Shown in pieces: positions 14,055-17,628 of a stretch of DNA of 17,628 bases. The notes under the pieces were generated by a model. It searched no databases. It worked only from the letters and a program-made list of their open reading frames with translations, and was not told the origin of the DNA. Numbering within the stretch: the first letter of the stretch is position 1; each line of letters starts with the position of its first letter. Made by a program: the position numbers and the translations under genes. Origin of the DNA: Coriobacteriales bacterium (lineage in GTDB: Bacteria > Actinomycetota > Coriobacteriia > Coriobacteriales > JAEZZM01); contig JASBYZ010000026.1 in the NCBI GenBank assembly GCA_029983705.1, positions 1 through 17,628 on the forward strand, read 5' to 3'.

Positions 14055-15632
14055 ATGTTAGCGGACGGCAAACTTGTTATTGCTCAATCAATGGATAGCA
14101 AAGAGTATCTCAGCATTAATCCTAAAATGGCTAATAGACATGGTCTTATTGCGGGTGCCACCGGTACCGGTAAAACGATTACCGTCAAAGTTTTAGCTGA
14201 AAGCTTTTCTGAGGCCGGCGTTCCAGTATTTTTTACAGACGTAAAAGGTGACGTTGCTGGCATTGCGCTTCCTGGTAAAGATAGTGAAGATATGCAAAGT
14301 CGTATTGAGCGCTTTAATATAGCTGATTACTTTGAGTACGAGGGCTTTCCAACGAGGTTTTGGGACATCTTTGGACAAAAAGGTCACCCAATTAGGACTA
14401 CTGTTTCTGAGATGGGTCCAGTATTACTTTCTCGTCTTCTTGATTTAAATGATGTTCAGTCTGGTATTTTGTCCATTGCCTTTAGAGTTGCTGACGATGA
14501 GGGCCTTTTACTTTTAGACCTCAAAGACCTTCGCTCGATGGTAACAAACATTGGTGAGCGCGCAAATGAGCTTAAGCTTGCATACGGAAACATTACTTCT
14601 GCATCCATTGGTGCAATTCAGCGCGCGCTTTTGAGATTAGAAGATGAAGGCGCTGAGCACTTTTTTGGTGAGCCTGCCTTTGATATTAATGACTTTATGA
14701 AAACGGATGAAAAAGGCTATGGCTATATTAACCTGCTAGATTCTCAAAAACTTATCCAGTCACCTCTTGTATATTCAACCTTTTTACTTTGGTTTCTCTC
14801 TGAGCTTTTTGAAACACTTCCAGAGGTAGGAGACCTAGACAAACCAAAGCTTGTGTTCTTCTTTGATGAGGCACACCTTCTTTTCAAGGATGCTCCTCAA
14901 GCATTGATGGATAAGATTGAGCAGGTAGTAAAGCTCATTCGCTCTAAGGGTGTGGGCGTTTATTTCTGCACTCAGTCTCCTTCAGATATTCCAGATGTGG
15001 TTTCAAGCCAACTTGGAAACAGAGTTCAGCATGCGCTTAGAGCCTACACTCCAAAAGAGCAAAAGACTATTAGAGCTGCAGCTGAAGCATATAGGCCTAA
15101 TCCACTTTTTGATACCGAGCAAGTGCTCACTGAGCTTGGTACCGGAGAGGCTATTGTCTCATTTTTAGCTGATGGCGGTGAGCCTTCTATTGTAGAGCGC
15201 GCTTGGGTTATGCCTCCAGAATCAAAGTTTGGTCCTATTGATGACAACACCCGCGCAAGCATCATGGGACAATCAGAGTTTCACGATAAATATAAAGACA
15301 TAATAGACCGAGAGAGCGCTTACGAAATTTTGCTTGCACGCGCCGAAGAGCAGCAAAAACTTCTTGCAGAAGAACAAGAGCGCATTGAGCAAGAAAAAGC
15401 TGAGGCTGCTCGATTAAAAGAAGAAGAGAAGGCTAAAAAAGAGGCCGAGAAGGCCGAGAAAGCTCGTCTTAAAGAAGAGGAAAAAGCACGTAAAGAGGCT
15501 GAGCGCGCTGCAAGAAATAATCCACTTAATAAAGTTATTCGCTCAACTGCATCTACTATCACCTCAAGCATTGGTAGAAATGTAGGAAACGCTCTTATCA
15601 GAGGTATATTAGGTGGTCTTAAGCGTAAGTAA
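14055..15632 (+). CDS. HerA/FtsK-like ATPase of the DUF853 (YjgR) family
   Basis: A 525-residue P-loop ATPase. Walker A is GATGTGKT (34-41), DVKGDVAGI is at 62-70, Walker B is LVFFFDEAHLLF (266-277, Asp271-Glu272), a sensor-like FCTQSPSDIPD is at 304-314 and an arginine-finger candidate lies in LGNRVQHALRAYTP (320-333). These fit the DUF853/HerA-helicase C-terminal family of hexameric ring ATPases related to DNA translocases. Residues about 425-487 are a Lys/Glu/Ala-rich coiled coil, followed by a short basic tail (GLKRK end). Members have been annotated as putative DNA-binding ATPases; the cellular role is not settled. AAGGAAG precedes the ATG. Its TAA overlaps the next gene's ATG by one base. 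Confidence 0.92.
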   Translation: MLADGKLVIAQSMDSKEYLSINPKMANRHGLIAGATGTGKTITVKVLAESFSEAGVPVFFTDVKGDVAGIALPGKDSEDMQSRIERFNIADYFEYEGFPTRFWDIFGQKGHPIRTTVSEMGPVLLSRLLDLNDVQSGILSIAFRVADDEGLLLLDLKDLRSMVTNIGERANELKLAYGNITSASIGAIQRALLRLEDEGAEHFFGEPAFDINDFMKTDEKGYGYINLLDSQKLIQSPLVYSTFLLWFLSELFETLPEVGDLDKPKLVFFFDEAHLLFKDAPQALMDKIEQVVKLIRSKGVGVYFCTQSPSDIPDVVSSQLGNRVQHALRAYTPKEQKTIRAAAEAYRPNPLFDTEQVLTELGTGEAIVSFLADGGEPSIVERAWVMPPESKFGPIDDNTRASIMGQSEFHDKYKDIIDRESAYEILLARAEEQQKLLAEEQERIEQEKAEAARLKEEEKAKKEAEKAEKARLKEEEKARKEAERAARNNPLNKVIRSTASTITSSIGRNVGNALIRGILGGLKRK

Positions 15633-16522
15633 TGGAACATGTTTTTACCATTGCAGTTAAAGACTTCTATCTTGAACATATATTAGAGTCTGGGCAAGTG
15701 TTTAGATGGCATAAGCTTGCCCAGAATTTTTATCTGCTTTATTCAGGTTCAAAGGTCTCACTTGTTAAACAAGATCAAATAGCTAGTCTACAAATTGCTG
15801 TTCAAAACCCAGAAGATCTAGCGTACTGGAAAAACTTTTTTGACCTGCAAACTGACTATGAGCTCATTAAGAAAAGCATTGGCAGGCGTGGTAAAAAAGT
15901 TATGAGAGAGGCGTGCGAGTATGGATTTGGTCTAAGAATTGCTCGCCAAGATTATTTTGAAACACTTATTGCCTTTATAATTTCTGCTAACAATAATATG
16001 AAAAGAATACAGCGCTCGATGCTGTTGTTGTCAGAGCTCTATGGTAAGAAGATAGAGATGCCAGAGCATTTTTTAGCTCTTTTGCCGGATGAATATAAGG
16101 GTATTGAGCTTTATGCTTTTCCTGAAGCAACAGATTTGGCTCAGGTAGAGCCTAAAGAGCTGAGAGCACTTGCCGGTGTAGGATATAGAGATGTAAATAT
16201 TGCTCAAAGTGCCAAGATGGTGGCTTCTGGCATATCTTTAGAGGCGCTTGATAAGCTATCAAGCCCTAAGTTGCTAGAAGCGCTTCAAAACTTTGCAGGG
16301 GTTGGGCCTAAAGTTGCTGCTTGTATAGGGCTTTTTGCCTATCATAGAACCAACGCTTTTCCGGTTGATGTATGGATTAAGCGCACTATGCAGCGTTTGT
16401 ACTTGAATGAGAGCGCAAGTCCCAAAGCTATTGAGCGTGAAGGTCAAAGGCGCTTTGGCAGGTATTCAGGTACTGCCCAGCAATATTTGTTTTACTATGC
16501 AAAAGAATTAGATAAAAGGTAG
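15632..16522 (+). CDS. OGG1-type HhH-GPD DNA glycosylase
   Basis: A 296-residue DNA repair enzyme. The N-terminal domain has ESGQVFRW (19-26), the OGG/AlkA entry motif. The HhH-GPD core includes FIISANNNMKRI (115-126), LAGVGYRDVNIAQSA (180-194), and the hairpin NFAGVGPKVAACIGLF (220-235) with Lys227 in the place of the OGG1 Schiff-base lysine. PVDVWIKR (244-251) holds the catalytic Asp246. The Lys plus Asp pair predicts a bifunctional glycosylase/AP-lyase acting on 8-oxoguanine or a related oxidised purine. Bacterial OGG proteins are common in anaerobes that lack MutM; MutM is not visible here. The start codon overlaps the HerA-like stop (TAATG), a sign of translational coupling. Confidence 0.92.
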   Translation: MEHVFTIAVKDFYLEHILESGQVFRWHKLAQNFYLLYSGSKVSLVKQDQIASLQIAVQNPEDLAYWKNFFDLQTDYELIKKSIGRRGKKVMREACEYGFGLRIARQDYFETLIAFIISANNNMKRIQRSMLLLSELYGKKIEMPEHFLALLPDEYKGIELYAFPEATDLAQVEPKELRALAGVGYRDVNIAQSAKMVASGISLEALDKLSSPKLLEALQNFAGVGPKVAACIGLFAYHRTNAFPVDVWIKRTMQRLYLNESASPKAIEREGQRRFGRYSGTAQQYLFYYAKELDKR

Positions 16523-16528
16523 GTTATT

Positions 16529-17578
16529 TTGGAAGCTAGTGTAGTGTGGAATCAGCTCATGGATATTTCTCAAACAGAGAGTCTTTGGGATGCCACAGCC
16601 TACATTGTTAACTGGGATGTGACTCCAGATTTTAGCGATGAGGACGGAGATGAAGAGGTTGAGCTTGAACACCCTGATGCTACTATTTTTGAGCTTAGTG
16701 CAGAATCTTCAAGTGTTGGCTCATTTTTTGCACAAGCTTTAAAAGATAAAATAGCTAAATCTATTACGAGGGATTTAAGACCTTATAACTATGCTCATGA
16801 GGGTAAGACCTCACTTATGTATATAGATCTTGAAGAGCATCATCTAGAGTTTCAAAAGATAATTAAGCGTATTGAAGCAAAAGACTTTGAGCAGACTAAA
16901 GATATTGATGAGGCAGCTAAAGGCAATTTCTTCCTTATTAAACATAAGCTTGTGTTAAACGGTCAAGAGCAACTGTGTATTGCCGGAAGAAAAACCTTTC
17001 CACGTCGTCTTGTCCAAAGAATAAATAGATCAGATTTTCCTACTACTGCAGTTTATTTTGAAAATGGAGAGCTTAAGGCTAAAAAGAACTCTTACTTTAC
17101 TTTTGATGAGGATATAGATTTCTTGCTTGTAGCAGATAAAATCTTTATTTTTAATAAACACTATTTTGAGCAATCAACACGATTTAACTCTAAGATGTAT
17201 GAGCAAACAGACCAAGAGTTTAGCAAGATTGCTGAAGCTATTTTTACTGAGCCAGAGCACATGCAGATAGATCTTCTTACAGAAAGCCCTAAAAAGCTGA
17301 GACGTAAGGTCACTAAAATTTTAAAGTCAGAAGAGAAGCTTTATGAATCTAAAGAGTTTTTAGAGTCTTTTGCTCAGACTAATGCAGAAGAAAATTGGGG
17401 TTATATATTTGAGAAAAGTGCAGATAAGTCATTAAAAATGCGCTTTCCTCATACAGATGAAAAGCGCATTGATGATTTATTTACCATTCTTAATGACGGA
17501 AGACTATTTTCTAAACTCACTCATAGAACCTATGATGCGCGTGAGAAAAAAGAGGTCTTTCCACCGGATGATAACTAA
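16529..17578 (+). CDS. DUF4868-like protein, resembles Kiwa KwaB
   Basis: A 349-residue soluble, acidic protein, no membrane segments. The central stretch about 170-225 (TTAVYFENGELKAKKNSYFTF, then DIDFLLVADKIFIFNKHYFEQ) resembles the DUF4868 family, which includes KwaB, the DNA-binding effector of the Kiwa anti-phage system. I match this by pattern memory, not alignment, so it is moderate evidence. The usual membrane partner KwaA is absent. I take the TTG at 16529 as start, because AGGTAGG (16517-16523) lies 5 nt upstream; the ATG at 16559 has no good site. It is 6 bp after the glycosylase, in the same operon. Otherwise it could be an uncharacterised nucleic-acid-associated protein. Confidence 0.6.
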   Translation: MEASVVWNQLMDISQTESLWDATAYIVNWDVTPDFSDEDGDEEVELEHPDATIFELSAESSSVGSFFAQALKDKIAKSITRDLRPYNYAHEGKTSLMYIDLEEHHLEFQKIIKRIEAKDFEQTKDIDEAAKGNFFLIKHKLVLNGQEQLCIAGRKTFPRRLVQRINRSDFPTTAVYFENGELKAKKNSYFTFDEDIDFLLVADKIFIFNKHYFEQSTRFNSKMYEQTDQEFSKIAEAIFTEPEHMQIDLLTESPKKLRRKVTKILKSEEKLYESKEFLESFAQTNAEENWGYIFEKSADKSLKMRFPHTDEKRIDDLFTILNDGRLFSKLTHRTYDAREKKEVFPPDDN

Positions 17579-17628
17579 GCTCGCTCGCTTAGTCCAAGAT
17601 AGTCTCGGTGGTGCTTGCGTGCCTTATA
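17575..17628 (-). CDS. Possible C-terminus of a minus-strand gene
   Basis: The frame entering from the right edge encodes about 17 residues (YKARKHHRDYLGLSERA) and ends at a TAG whose complement, 17575-17577, overlaps the stop of the DUF4868-like gene. The stretch is more GC-rich than its surroundings and basic in composition, suggesting real coding. It is too short to identify. Confidence 0.35.
   Translation of the reverse strand, partial: YKARKHHRDYLGLSERA

Noticed and set aside
14055..15632. HerA-nuclease or HerA-Sir2 anti-phage pair
   Set aside because: The ATPase fits the DUF853/YjgR branch, and no nuclease or Sir2 domain gene is adjacent; the neighbours are a glycosylase and a KwaB-like protein.

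Overview
The window looks like chromosomal DNA from an AT-rich (about 40% GC by eye) Gram-positive-type bacterium. Shine-Dalgarno sites are strong (AAGGAG/GGAGG), promoters have TTGAAT/TATAAT-type hexamers, the tRNA carries an encoded CCA, and one protein is a YhgE/Pip-type membrane protein. The gene mix (one-domain malic enzyme, SLC1-type symporter, DUF438-hemerythrin-PAS protein, HerA-like ATPase) would fit a host-associated Coriobacteriia/Atopobiaceae member. That placement is an impression, not a demonstration; a Firmicute is not excluded.

Layout. 1-240 is the 3' end of a gene encoding a C-terminal RCK/TrkA-C domain. 399-1397 encodes an XRE-type regulator fused to a six-helix membrane domain, followed closely by tRNA-Gly(CCC) at 1415-1489. 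On the minus strand lie a small ICMT-like methyltransferase (1510-1947) and a large YhgE/Pip protein (2038-4437). The latter is divergent from a TetR regulator (4598-5200), and the two promoters overlap. A minus-strand FecCD-type ABC importer operon (permease, ATPase, lipoprotein binding protein; 8294 down to 5239) follows. Its terminator hairpin reaches into the 3' end of tetR. Divergent from it are an acetamidase/formamidase and an NAD-type malic enzyme (8438-10576), ended by a clear terminator. Then come an orphan Phd/YefM antitoxin (minus), an SLC1/DAACS symporter (minus) and a 510-bp intergenic region. From 12846 to 17578 four plus-strand genes are packed closely: DUF438-hemerythrin-PAS, HerA/DUF853 ATPase, OGG-type HhH-GPD DNA glycosylase, and a protein resembling DUF4868/KwaB. 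The last 50 bases may hold the C-terminus of a minus-strand gene.

Two things stand out. First, the intergenic region 12489-12630 holds a promoter, three hairpins and an intrinsic terminator on the minus strand. These predict a small RNA of about 140 nt with four unpaired C-rich (CUCC/UCCC) segments complementary to ribosome binding sites. Second, the four-gene operon at the right couples a possible oxygen/redox sensor, a DNA-translocating ATPase, an oxidised-base glycosylase and a KwaB-like protein. It could be a DNA-damage or defence module not described as a unit, as far as I know.
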